Positions 42,528 through 50,963 of a DNA stretch of 55,323 bases are shown here, piece by piece (positions within the stretch are counted from its first letter, which is position 1; each line of letters opens with the position of its first letter). The stretch covers positions 1-55,323 of the forward strand of contig JAEZLD010000071.1 in NCBI GenBank assembly GCA_023415335.1. The letters are read 5' to 3'. This DNA is from Bacillota bacterium. GTDB taxonomy: Bacteria; Bacillota; Clostridia; Clostridiales; Caloramatoraceae. Below the pieces are notes generated by a model. The model made no database searches. It was given only the letters and a program-made list of their open reading frames with translations, and was not told the origin of the DNA. The position numbers and the translations under genes are program-made.

Positions 42528-43814
42528 ATGAACAAGGTGAATATAGCACTACTTGGCTTTGGCAACGTAGGCCAGGGGGTATGGAAGATACTCTGCACAA
42601 ACCGTGAGGAAATAATGAAACGTTGTGGTTATGATATTGAAGTAAGTAAAATACTTATAAGAGACCTGGAGAAGAAAAGGTCTATGGATATACCACAAGG
42701 AATATTCACCACAAACCCTGAGGATATATTAGGTGACCCATCCATTAAAATAGTAGTAGAGCTTATGGGAGGCCCTGAGCCTGCATTTGATTACATGATA
42801 ACTGCCATGAAGAAAAAGAAGCATGTAGTCACCGCCAACAAGCTGGTGCTTGCCACCCAGGGAGAAAAGCTTTTCAAGACTGCCCAAGAGGAGGATGTAC
42901 ATTTTTACTATGAAGCCAGCGTGGGGGGAGGCATTCCTATTATAAGGGAGATAAATGAGAGCCTTACCGCAAACCGTATAGATTATCTGGCAGGTATAAT
43001 AAACGGAACTACAAACTATATACTCACCAGGATGGCTCAGGATAATATGGACTTTAGTGCAGCCCTTAAGGAAGCTCAGGAAAAGGGCTTTGCAGAAGCT
43101 GACCCTACATCAGACATTGAAGGCTATGATGCGGCCTACAAGCTGGCAATTATCTCGTCCCTGTCCTTTGGCAAGAGGATTAACTACGAGAACATTTACA
43201 GGGAGGGAATAACGAAAATATCTGCAGAAGACATTGCCTATGCAAAGAAATTTGGTTATGCTATAAAGCTCCTTGCCATTGCAAAAAGAGATCACGAAAG
43301 GCTTGAGCTTAAGGTAAACCCTGTCATGATTCCCAGCACCCATCCCATGGCCAGTGTCAACGACTCCTACAATGCCATATTCATAAAGGGGAATGCTGTA
43401 GGCAGCTTGATGCTCTATGGCAGGGGTGCAGGAGACCTGCCCACAGGCAGTGCTGTGGTAGGAGATATAATATCCATACTAAAAAACACAACAGATACAA
43501 ACCTTTACAACCCTGTTGCTAAGGCTGCCCCGGGAAACATGGTCAAGCCCTGGGATGAAAACCTCTCCGGCTACTATGTACGACTTGATGTAAAGGACCA
43601 GCCAGGCATACTAGGTAAGGTATCTACAATATTCGGTAATAATTGCGTCAGCATACTTACTATGACTCAGGATATAATCAATAAAGACCATGTATCTCTG
43701 GTATTTATAACCCACGATGCCCTTCAGGGAAATATTAATAAATCCATTGCTTCCATAAAGCTTCTGGACATGGTAAACAGCGTGGAGAGTCTCATTAGAA
43801 TAGAAAGCTTATAA
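42528..43814 (+). CDS. hom: Homoserine dehydrogenase with ACT domain
   Basis: A 428-residue NAD(P)H enzyme that reduces aspartate semialdehyde to homoserine. NAD-binding GFGNVGQGVWKIL, catalytic-domain GIINGTTNYILTRM and SDIEGYDAAYKLAI motifs are clear. The C-terminal ACT domain (VKDQPGILGKVSTIF) should sense threonine. It is the last gene of the threonine operon and is followed by a hairpin terminator. No asd is present here. Confidence 0.95.
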   Translation: MNKVNIALLGFGNVGQGVWKILCTNREEIMKRCGYDIEVSKILIRDLEKKRSMDIPQGIFTTNPEDILGDPSIKIVVELMGGPEPAFDYMITAMKKKKHVVTANKLVLATQGEKLFKTAQEEDVHFYYEASVGGGIPIIREINESLTANRIDYLAGIINGTTNYILTRMAQDNMDFSAALKEAQEKGFAEADPTSDIEGYDAAYKLAIISSLSFGKRINYENIYREGITKISAEDIAYAKKFGYAIKLLAIAKRDHERLELKVNPVMIPSTHPMASVNDSYNAIFIKGNAVGSLMLYGRGAGDLPTGSAVVGDIISILKNTTDTNLYNPVAKAAPGNMVKPWDENLSGYYVRLDVKDQPGILGKVSTIFGNNCVSILTMTQDIINKDHVSLVFITHDALQGNINKSIASIKLLDMVNSVESLIRIESL

Positions 43815-43823
43815 TAGCTATAC

Positions 43824-43853
43824 CCGGTCTTTATTGATAAGGGCTGGTTTTTT
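43824..43853 (+). terminator. Terminator of the threonine operon
   Basis: CCGGTCTTTA / TAAGGGCTGG stem with three G·U pairs, 4-base loop and TTTTTT. Confidence 0.65.
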
Positions 43854-43862
43854 CGTTATTAT
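43834..43862 (+). promoter_or_regulatory. Promoter of the acyl-ACP thioesterase gene
   Basis: TTGATA (43834-43839), 17-base spacer, TATTAT (43857-43862). It overlaps the terminator of the threonine operon. Confidence 0.5.
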
Positions 43863-43884
43863 ATATCTTAGAGGTGAAGACATT

Positions 43885-44628
43885 ATGAAAAAATGCATGC
43901 TTTCAAAGTCATACCACATTATAGGGCGTGATGTGGATTATAATAAGAAGCTTAAGCCAAGCGCACTTTTCAGCTATTTAGAGGACATAGCGGGACTTAA
44001 TGCCCTTGAACTTGGAATAGATCAGGACACAATTGCTGAAAGGGCAAATGCAGCCTGGATTGTATCCCGCATGAGGCTTCAGATGGACAAATACCCCAGC
44101 TGGAAGGATGACATAACAATAGAAACCTGGCCCCAGCTTCCCCAAAAATACCTATTCGAAAGGGACTATGTTGTTAAAGCTGCTGATGGGGAGGTACTGG
44201 GAAGAGGAACCTCCGTATGGGCTATAATAGACATTGATACAAGAAAGCCTCTGCCATCAGATGCCATAAGGGTAGATTATCGTGAAATAAGAACAGAGCG
44301 TGCCATAGACAGCAAATCAGCAAGGATGGCACCCTTTGGAGAGATGGTTGAAATAGCCCACCGTCCAGTATGCTATAGCGATATAGATATGAACGGACAC
44401 GTAAACAACTCCAGATACTTAGACTACATCATGGACTGCTACCCGGTAGATACCATACTTAAACACCCTGTAAAGGAGCTGCAGATAAACTATGTTAACG
44501 AAGCCCTTCCAGGAGAGACTGTGGTGTTCTACAGGTCAGATGACCCTTCACATGAAAAAAACATCTATATTGAAGGCCGCTGTCAAAAGGATGGCAGAAT
44601 AATATTTAAGGCGATTATAAGAATATAA
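43885..44628 (+). CDS. Acyl-ACP thioesterase (FatA/FatB family)
   Basis: About 247 residues with two hotdog folds. The N-terminal half has YNKKLKPSALFSYLEDIAG, the second half SDIDMNGHVNNSRYLDYIMD with the catalytic Asp/Asn/His residues. It releases fatty acids from acyl carrier protein and so sets lipid chain length. The ATG at 43885 follows GAGGTGAAG; the longer frame from 43834 starts inside the terminator of the previous operon. Its stop codon lies inside its own terminator stem. Confidence 0.9.
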   Translation: MKKCMLSKSYHIIGRDVDYNKKLKPSALFSYLEDIAGLNALELGIDQDTIAERANAAWIVSRMRLQMDKYPSWKDDITIETWPQLPQKYLFERDYVVKAADGEVLGRGTSVWAIIDIDTRKPLPSDAIRVDYREIRTERAIDSKSARMAPFGEMVEIAHRPVCYSDIDMNGHVNNSRYLDYIMDCYPVDTILKHPVKELQINYVNEALPGETVVFYRSDDPSHEKNIYIEGRCQKDGRIIFKAIIRI

Positions 44629-44640
44629 TCGCCTTTTTAC
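44608..44640. terminator. Terminator overlapping the thioesterase stop codon
   Basis: A 12-bp perfect stem AAGGCGATTATA / TATAATCGCCTT with a 4-base loop, then TTTTT. The last codons and stop are inside the stem. Confidence 0.85.
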
Positions 44641-44643
44641 ACC

Positions 44644-45240
44644 TCATTTTATCTTGCAGGCATCCTCTGTAATTACGCTTTGAGACTGCATATAGTAGAT
44701 ATTGCTGTTCTCAGATGAACCTTGGCTACCTGTCATATTCCCATTGTATCCCTTGTCAATAGTAATCTTCATATGCTGGTCCTCAAGCACTGGTATTTTG
44801 AAAAAGTTCTGGAACTTTAAAATAATATAGGTTTCTCTGCCCTTCTCCGGGTCTATTATATCGGTGAAGAAATCTCCTGTCCCAAGCTGCACAGCCCAAA
44901 TCACAAGATAACAAAATATGTTGTAAATGCTCCGCCACAAAAATATGCTCCTTTCAGAAATGCGCAGTCTCCTTAGTGTATAGCCCTGCTTGCTTCCATA
45001 CTCGCAACCAGTAAGACATAGTAAGATGGTTATGATTACAAAGAACACAGCAAACACTCATATTATGTGGCTATTTGATATAAGCTCCTCCACGCTAAAC
45101 ATGCTCCCATCAGTCAGTATTTTTTTCAGGGTAACATAGTATAGCGCTCCCTCAGCACATACCATAAGTACTAAAAGTCCTAACAGCTTATAAATGGTGC
45201 TTCGTGCTATGAGCATCAGCACCGACAGATGCCTCCTCAT
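44644..45240 (-). pseudogene. Membrane protein gene with in-frame TGA at codon 61
   Basis: One frame of 199 codons is split by a TGA at 45060-45058. Before it are 60 residues with one helix (LLGLLVLMVCAEGALYYVTL). After it the same frame continues with GTG and a second helix (FAVFFVIITILLCL). The ATG at 45240 follows GAGGTGAAG and overlaps the GntR gene by 53 bases. No SECIS-like stem follows the TGA, so a recent nonsense change (for example from TGG) is the simplest view. Two separately translated halves are the alternative. The function is unknown, probably a GntR-regulated membrane protein. Confidence 0.65.
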
Positions 45241-45664
45241 CTTCTTCACCTCTTTCCCAATATTTTTCAATAAGCTCCAGTGCCTCTGTCTTAGATATTC
45301 CCATACCCTTCATGGTACTTATTATGTTTAAGGTATCATCCTCCAGCAGCTGAGAGCGGATTTTCTTCTTCTTATCCACATCAACAACCATTAAGCTCTT
45401 TGCTCCTGTTTGGGAGACTATAAGACTTTCTTCCTCCAGCAGCCGGTATGCCTTCTGTACAGTATTGGGATTGACGCTTAGCAGGGATGACAGCATCCGG
45501 CGTGAGGGTAGCTCGTCACCGTCTTTAATGGTGCCTGCCACTACCCCACGTTTTATGTAAAGTATTATCTGAATATAAATAGGACTTCCTTCCCTTGCAC
45601 TAAAGCCTTCAAATGAAATCATGTTGTCCACCCGAACCCTCTCAAAAATAACCGTATTACTCAT
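45188..45664 (-). CDS. GntR family regulator (YtrA type)
   Basis: A 158-residue regulator. The winged-helix domain (residues about 28-95: SPIYIQIILYIKRGVVAGTI, SRRMLSSLLSVNPNTVQKAY) is followed by a short C-terminal dimerisation part. This short form is the YtrA subfamily, which usually represses an ABC transporter operon; here the next gene is a broken membrane protein gene. The start at 45664 has GAGGA nine bases upstream but lies within a 22-bp palindrome. The ATG at 45622 is a second possible start. Autoregulation is very likely. Confidence 0.88.
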   Translation of the reverse strand: MSNTVIFERVRVDNMISFEGFSAREGSPIYIQIILYIKRGVVAGTIKDGDELPSRRMLSSLLSVNPNTVQKAYRLLEEESLIVSQTGAKSLMVVDVDKKKKIRSQLLEDDTLNIISTMKGMGISKTEALELIEKYWERGEEDEEASVGADAHSTKHHL

Positions 45665-45702
45665 ATAATACAGTCCTCAACTGTATTATATGAGTAATAC
45701 GG
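45652..45702. promoter_or_regulatory. 22-bp perfect inverted repeat, GntR operator
   Basis: Arms CCGTATTACTCATATAATAC (first 20 of 22 bases) and the exact complement are separated by TCCTCAA. The repeat spans the -10 box and the start codon of the GntR gene. Confidence 0.75.
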
Positions 45703-45714
45703 CAACTATGTCAA
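45685..45714 (-). promoter_or_regulatory. Promoter of the GntR operon
   Basis: TTGACA (45714-45709), 18-base spacer, TATAAT (45690-45685), the -10 box lying within the right arm of the palindrome. Confidence 0.75.
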
Positions 45715-45803
45715 TAGGGTAATAATAAAATAGCAACTGCCAATTGCGTGACTCATTGGTAATTAGCTGATATTATTAGCTTAGATGAAGGGGGGATGTA
45801 TTT

Positions 45804-46265
45804 ATGCTTGATGCAAAGGCCATTGGAAACAAGCTAAAGCAGCTGAGAACTGAAAACAGCTTCAGTCAGGACCATCTGTCAGAGCTTCTTTACGTTTCCA
45901 GGCAAGCCATATCAAGGTGGGAGCTAGGTCAGGCTCTTCCAACGGTGGACAACCTTATAGAGCTTATAAAGCTATACAGGGTATCCCTTGAAGAATTGCT
46001 ATGCATGAATGATGAGGTACATATAAACAAAGACAACATATTTAAAGGGCACGACAGGGGCTTCATTATAAGAAGCATAATATCCGGACGTATATCCGTC
46101 CAGCTAGACAAGGTTTTCTATCTCATGTCAGATGAGGAGAGGCTCCTGCTGTTAAAGGCTGTAAAGGAAAATAGACTTGGAGTCGATAAAAGAAGGCTCT
46201 GGGTAAAGCTTACCCCAGAGGAACAGAAATATTTAGGTCATGGAGGAATGAGCTATTATGAATAA
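45804..46265 (+). CDS. XRE family regulator with PF-x-DD-like C-terminal repeat
   Basis: A 153-residue protein. Residues 7-65 are a lambda-repressor-like helix-turn-helix (SQDHLSELLYVSRQAISRWE). Residues 95-120 (GRISVQLDKVFYLMSDEE) match the repeats of the protein encoded next (GRISVNLTKYLPFMDDDT), with 12 of 26 positions identical by eye. So the regulator carries one diverged copy of its partner's module. The gene overlaps the next one by 8 bases. The start follows GGGGGGATG. No promoter is clear. Confidence 0.88.
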   Translation: MLDAKAIGNKLKQLRTENSFSQDHLSELLYVSRQAISRWELGQALPTVDNLIELIKLYRVSLEELLCMNDEVHINKDNIFKGHDRGFIIRSIISGRISVQLDKVFYLMSDEERLLLLKAVKENRLGVDKRRLWVKLTPEEQKYLGHGGMSYYE

Positions 46266-46917
46266 TTGGGGAAAAATAACTGAATCCATAAAGGGTGAAA
46301 GCTCTGATAAATCAAAAGACAGTAATAATAATTTAAAAAAGATGCTTCCATTTTTAGATGATGAACAGCTGGAGGAGCTTGCAAGAAAGATTCAGGATAA
46401 TAATGGGGAGTATAAAGGTCTCAAGCTTGAAGTCCTCCTTCCCTTCCTGGATGATGCTTATATAGACCAACTATTCTTAAGCCAATTAGAAAAGGGAGAG
46501 GATGCCTGCTCCTTTGCCCCCTTCGTTTCAGATGAGGTCTTTAATGAAATGATTAAAGGCTGTATAGATGGCAGGATATCCGTAAACCTGACAAAATACC
46601 TTCCTTTTATGGATGATGATACTATAGAGCTACTTGCGGAAAAGGTTTCTGATGAGGGTGAATTCTGTGGAGTAAAAATGGCCTCCTTGATGCCTTTTAT
46701 GGATGATGACGTAATAGATAAGCTTCTGTTTGAGAGAATACACTCAGGAGATGATTATATTTTCATGCTTCCCTTTGCCAGCGATGAAATACTTCACAGA
46801 ATCATAGAGGAGTATGCGGAAGGGAAATCTCACATAGATATTAACCCATTCCTGCCTTTCCTTGAGGATGAGGATATAAAAAGGCTGTTTCAATATGAAA
46901 TGAATAAAAGAGATTAA
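46258..46917 (+). CDS. PF-x-DD repeat protein of unknown function
   Basis: A 219-residue soluble protein with seven repeats. Each is centred on PF(L/M/V/A)(D/S/E)(D)xxx(I/L)xxL, at Pro 31, 62, 88, 116, 146, 172 and 200. The spacing (31, 26, 28, 30, 26, 28) shows a higher order of about 84 residues made of three sub-repeat types: A at 31/116/200, B at 62/146, C at 88/172 with SDE in place of DD. It looks like a helical-repeat scaffold. I do not recognise a named family. It has no signal peptide and is co-translated with an XRE regulator. Confidence 0.8.
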   Translation: MNNWGKITESIKGESSDKSKDSNNNLKKMLPFLDDEQLEELARKIQDNNGEYKGLKLEVLLPFLDDAYIDQLFLSQLEKGEDACSFAPFVSDEVFNEMIKGCIDGRISVNLTKYLPFMDDDTIELLAEKVSDEGEFCGVKMASLMPFMDDDVIDKLLFERIHSGDDYIFMLPFASDEILHRIIEEYAEGKSHIDINPFLPFLEDEDIKRLFQYEMNKRD

Positions 46918-46925
46918 AACACTAA

Positions 46926-46952
46926 GGGAGAGCCGTCTGGCTCTCCCCCTTT
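46926..46952 (+). terminator. Terminator of the XRE/repeat-protein operon
   Basis: GGGAGAGCC / GGCTCTCCC stem with a 4-base loop, followed by CCTTTC. Confidence 0.7.
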
Positions 46953-47013
46953 CACTCTTGTCGCCCTGCCCCCTCGCTTTGTTCAGGGCACAAACATAAC
47001 ATAAAGATAGCCT

Positions 47014-50000
47014 TTAATCCACTGATTTCATGGACTCAACCATTCCTATGATCTTAAGCCTAAAGTGCATTACCACGCTTACAAAGCCTGAGAACAACAT
47101 AGTCAAGACTCCTGAGTATACATAGCTAAGTAGCTTAATGGTACGCCCGAACATAACGTAGTTTACCTCTGCGGTAGTTACGGTAAACCTGTGGAGGAAC
47201 ACCCCAAACACCAGGCCAAAAACAATTCCTATCATAGTAAGGAGTATGTTCTCCCTGAAAACGTATTCCGAAACCTCCTTGTCATAGAAGCCCAGCACCT
47301 TAAGGGATGCTATCTCCCTCATCCTCTCAGTTATGTTTATGTTGGTCAGGTTATACATGACCACAAACGCCAGTGCAGCAGCTGACACTATAAGCACCAG
47401 CACCACATAGTTTAAGCTGCTTATGGTCTCCTCAAAGCTTTCCGTAAGCCCTGTTGTAAGGCTTATGCTCTGTACCTCACTATTTGCAATTATATCCTCT
47501 GAAAGCTGCTCTTCAAACGTCTCTGATGTTTGAGAGGTCTTCGCCACAAGCTTTGTGTATTCTATCTCTTTGTTATAAATCCGGGTATAGGTGGATGGAG
47601 ACAGGTATATATAGTGCTGTATATAGTTTTCGATTATACCAGTTACCTTTACCTGAAGCCTTCCCGTATCACCGTCCTTTATATATACAGTATCCCCTGC
47701 CTTGACTCCCAGCTGGTCAGCCAGCTTTTCCGTAAGCACTGCCCCGTCATCTGTTAGCGGAACCGCTTCTTTTGTATTCCTGTTCCTGAAAACAATATAA
47801 TCCTTCAGCTTCTCAGTGCTTTCAGGAACAGAGAGTATGGCACTTTTAACAGTGTCACCCTCTAAGAGCTCCACATTCTGATTCATCATAAGCATGTAGC
47901 CTGTTATCCTGTCATCCCCCTTAAGCCGGTCTGTTATGTCATAGGGCTCCCCTGCTGGTATTCCTCTCCTCAGTTCCACTATGGCCTGGTACCGGTATAG
48001 CTCATCAAACTGCTTTGAAACAATGGATATGATGGAATCCTTCAGCCCAAAGCCTGTTAAAAGAAGCGCTGTACAGCCCGCTATTCCGAACACCGTCATG
48101 TAAAGTCTCTTTTTATATCTGAACAGGTTTCTTGCAGTTATCTTCTTTGTAAAGGAAAGCCTTCTCCAAAGGAAGGTAATCCTCTCTAATAGTATCCTTT
48201 TTCCTGCCTTAGGGGCCTTTGGCCTCATAAGGGAGGCTGGAGTATCCGCCAGCTCGCTGTAGCAGGCAAACCAGGCGGCAAAGGTGGTGGTAACTGTTGC
48301 AATGGCTGTGGACATGACAGCATACTTTATATTAAAAGGAGTCTTTATTGGAGGCAGAATATACATTATGCTGTAGGCACTGAATATGACAGTTGGAAAC
48401 AGCTTAAAGCCTATAGAAAAGCCTAAGGCGCTTCCAAGCACGCTGGCAATAACAGCATACATTAGGTATTTGAAGGTTATCCTGCCCTTGCTATAGCCTA
48501 GTGCCTTCAAGGTTCCAATGTAGCCTCTCTGCTCATCCACCATCCTTGTCATGGTAGTCAGGCATACCAATGCTGCCACAAAGAAGAAAAACACGGGGAA
48601 CACCTTGCCTATTGCATCCATCCTGTCTGCAGTATAGCTGAACTCTACTGCCCCGTAATTTGATTTCCTATCAAGTATATACCATACCGGTTCCTCTAAA
48701 TCTGAAATCTGATTTTCCGCGTCCTTCAGCTTTTTCTGGGCATCTGCTATCTGCTGGTCAGATTCTGCTTTCTTTTTTTCCAGTTCAGCATAGCCCTCCT
48801 TAAGCTGCTCCTTCGATTCTGAAAGCTTTTTCTCTCCCTGCTTTATCTGGGTTTTTGCTTCCGCTACAGAGGAATTCAGCCTGCTTTGCTGCTGTTCTAA
48901 GTTTTTTCTGCTTTCATCCAGCTGCTCTCTTGAAGAGGCAAGCTGTGCTGAGGCCTCATCAAGTGGTGTCCTCTGCTTTTCATACTCTGTCTTTGCCTGC
49001 TCGTAGGCTGTCTCAAGTGCTGTCCTGGCAGTTTTAATCTCAATTATCTTAGACTCTATTAATGCCTTTTCCTCCAAGGTCAGGGACTCATCCTCAAGCT
49101 TAAGCTGAAAATACTGTATCTGATTATCAAGCTCAAGGAGTTTATCTTCCATTTCCTTAAGCCCGGCTTCTGCAAACTCAAGCTTAGGCCTGGCCTTTTC
49201 CATCTCCTGATTGTACTCCTTAAGCTTTTGGCTGTACTCATCCTCCCCTGCAGAAAGCTGCCTATATCCTTCATCAAGCTTGGCCTGGCCCTCAGCCTGG
49301 GTCACTTTAAGCTGCTGCTTTTTACTTTCAAGCTCCTTCTCCCCATCCTTTATGGACTGCTCTGCAGCATGCAGCTTTTCCTGTGTATTTACGATTTCCT
49401 GGGCCTGGGTGTCCTTTGCTTCCTGAAGCTTATCCTTCTGCTCCTGAAGCTCCTTTTGTGCCTCATCTATTACCTCATCATAACGCTCCTTACGCCTTTC
49501 CTCTCCCACAGGCTCTATTGTGGACCTTACCTTTTTAATCAGAGCGTCATATCCTTCCGTATATGCGCCCAAGCTTTTAGCATCCTGTACAGTTACATAC
49601 ATTTCAGTGTAGTAGGGAAGTGTAAAGTCCTCCTGAGGAACCATAATAAAATAGTCTATATCCCCGCTGCCTATGGAGGTTGTACCCCTTTCAAAGGATA
49701 TATAACAGGGAGTTTCGACTATTCCTACAACAGTATACTTATCAAACTTAAGAGTATCCGAAAGGGGGCTTTCTGTCCCCGATGAAAGGGTTATGGTTTC
49801 TCCTACCTCCATGCCCGAGTCCAGCACCTTCCCCTTCTCACCTAAGCATTCCCCTGGATTTTCCGGAAGCCTTCCTTCTATAAGTTTGAATTGGTTTATT
49901 GGCTCTCCCCCATGAGGCCCCTTAGCAGTCATTGACATAACCTTCACTGCAGCTTCTCCCTTGCCAATGGAAGCCAGTGTGTCTACGAAATAGGCTCCAT

Positions 50001-50265
50001 TAACATTCTCCACGCCTTTAATATTCCTTACTGCCTCAAGATCATTGTCATCTATTCCATAGGTTGAAAGCACCTGTATATCATAAAGGTTATACTGGTC
50101 AAAGTACTCATCTGCTGTATCCTGCATGTCAGGACAGGTAGCCTTCACCCCAGCAAAGAAGGATACTCCTATGGCAACAATAAAGAATATGGAAAGGAAT
50201 CTGCTTAGGCTGCGCCTTATTTCCCTTACGGTGTCCTTTAAGAGCATATCCTTCATGATTACCAC
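47014..50265 (-). CDS. FtsX-like ABC transporter permease with long coiled coil
   Basis: A 1083-residue permease. One helix lies near residue 25-40, an extracellular MacB-like region follows to about 255, then a coiled coil of some 280 residues (about 258-540) rich in Glu, Lys, Gln and Leu. After it come FtsX domains with helices near 560-670 and the rest near 735 and 960-1070. The size and layout fit large Gram-positive ABC3 transporters that reach out of the membrane. The GTG at 50265 overlaps the ATPase gene and has GAGGAG upstream; an ATG at 50256 is an alternative. Substrate unknown. Confidence 0.87.
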   Translation of the reverse strand: MVIMKDMLLKDTVREIRRSLSRFLSIFFIVAIGVSFFAGVKATCPDMQDTADEYFDQYNLYDIQVLSTYGIDDNDLEAVRNIKGVENVNGAYFVDTLASIGKGEAAVKVMSMTAKGPHGGEPINQFKLIEGRLPENPGECLGEKGKVLDSGMEVGETITLSSGTESPLSDTLKFDKYTVVGIVETPCYISFERGTTSIGSGDIDYFIMVPQEDFTLPYYTEMYVTVQDAKSLGAYTEGYDALIKKVRSTIEPVGEERRKERYDEVIDEAQKELQEQKDKLQEAKDTQAQEIVNTQEKLHAAEQSIKDGEKELESKKQQLKVTQAEGQAKLDEGYRQLSAGEDEYSQKLKEYNQEMEKARPKLEFAEAGLKEMEDKLLELDNQIQYFQLKLEDESLTLEEKALIESKIIEIKTARTALETAYEQAKTEYEKQRTPLDEASAQLASSREQLDESRKNLEQQQSRLNSSVAEAKTQIKQGEKKLSESKEQLKEGYAELEKKKAESDQQIADAQKKLKDAENQISDLEEPVWYILDRKSNYGAVEFSYTADRMDAIGKVFPVFFFFVAALVCLTTMTRMVDEQRGYIGTLKALGYSKGRITFKYLMYAVIASVLGSALGFSIGFKLFPTVIFSAYSIMYILPPIKTPFNIKYAVMSTAIATVTTTFAAWFACYSELADTPASLMRPKAPKAGKRILLERITFLWRRLSFTKKITARNLFRYKKRLYMTVFGIAGCTALLLTGFGLKDSIISIVSKQFDELYRYQAIVELRRGIPAGEPYDITDRLKGDDRITGYMLMMNQNVELLEGDTVKSAILSVPESTEKLKDYIVFRNRNTKEAVPLTDDGAVLTEKLADQLGVKAGDTVYIKDGDTGRLQVKVTGIIENYIQHYIYLSPSTYTRIYNKEIEYTKLVAKTSQTSETFEEQLSEDIIANSEVQSISLTTGLTESFEETISSLNYVVLVLIVSAAALAFVVMYNLTNINITERMREIASLKVLGFYDKEVSEYVFRENILLTMIGIVFGLVFGVFLHRFTVTTAEVNYVMFGRTIKLLSYVYSGVLTMLFSGFVSVVMHFRLKIIGMVESMKSVD

Positions 50266-50963
50266 TCAATCTCCTCTACAGGCTTTGGGCTTTCATTGAT
50301 GGACATGGAGTCCACCCTTCCATTCTTTATTTTTATGATCCTGTCTGCCATGGGGGCAATTGCTGAGTTATGGGTAACAACTATTATGGTCATTCCCATG
50401 TTCCTACAGGTATCCTGCAGCAGCTTAAGTATTGCCTTTCCCGTGTTGTAGTCCAGGGCTCCGGTTGGCTCATCGCAAAGCAGCAGCTTTGGGTTCTTAG
50501 CCAGGGCCCTTGCGATGGAAACCCTCTGCTGTTCCCCCCCTGAAAGCTGAGCAGGGAAGTTATTCATCCTCTCCTCCAGGCCTACCTCCCTTAAAACCTT
50601 TTCAGGGTCTAAAGGCTCCTTACATATCTGTATGGCCAGCTCCACGTTCTCCACTGCAGTAAGATTCTGCACAAGGTTATAAAACTGGAATACAAAGCCT
50701 ATATCATATCTTCTGTAGGTTGTAAGCTGCCTTTTGTTGTACTGGCTCACATCCCTTCCGTCCACTATTATCTGCCCACTACTGGGTGTATCCATACCCC
50801 CTAATATATTCAGCACAGTACTCTTCCCTGCTCCACTAGGACCAACCACTACCACAAACTCTCCTTTTTCTATGCCAAAAGATATACCATCAAGCGCTTT
50901 TATCTGTACCTCACCCATTGTGTAATATTTTTTTACATCTATAAGCTCTATATATTTTCCCAT
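50259..50963 (-). CDS. ABC transporter ATP-binding protein (MacB/LolD type)
   Basis: A 234-residue ATPase. Walker A is GPSGAGKST, the signature is LSGGEQQR and Walker B is LLLCDEPTGALD, followed by the switch histidine in VVTHNSAI. The QMLD-like DTPSSGQIIVDGRDV and IGFVFQFYNLVQNLTA segments are typical of the MacB/LolD group. It is the partner of the coiled-coil permease encoded directly after it, with 7 bases of overlap. Confidence 0.94.
   Translation of the reverse strand: MGKYIELIDVKKYYTMGEVQIKALDGISFGIEKGEFVVVVGPSGAGKSTVLNILGGMDTPSSGQIIVDGRDVSQYNKRQLTTYRRYDIGFVFQFYNLVQNLTAVENVELAIQICKEPLDPEKVLREVGLEERMNNFPAQLSGGEQQRVSIARALAKNPKLLLCDEPTGALDYNTGKAILKLLQDTCRNMGMTIIVVTHNSAIAPMADRIIKIKNGRVDSMSINESPKPVEEIEW

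Noticed and set aside
49228..49785. 185-codon open frame antisense to the coiled-coil permease
   Set aside because: It mirrors the coiled-coil codons, has a Leu/Ser/Phe-biased product and no ribosome site or promoter.
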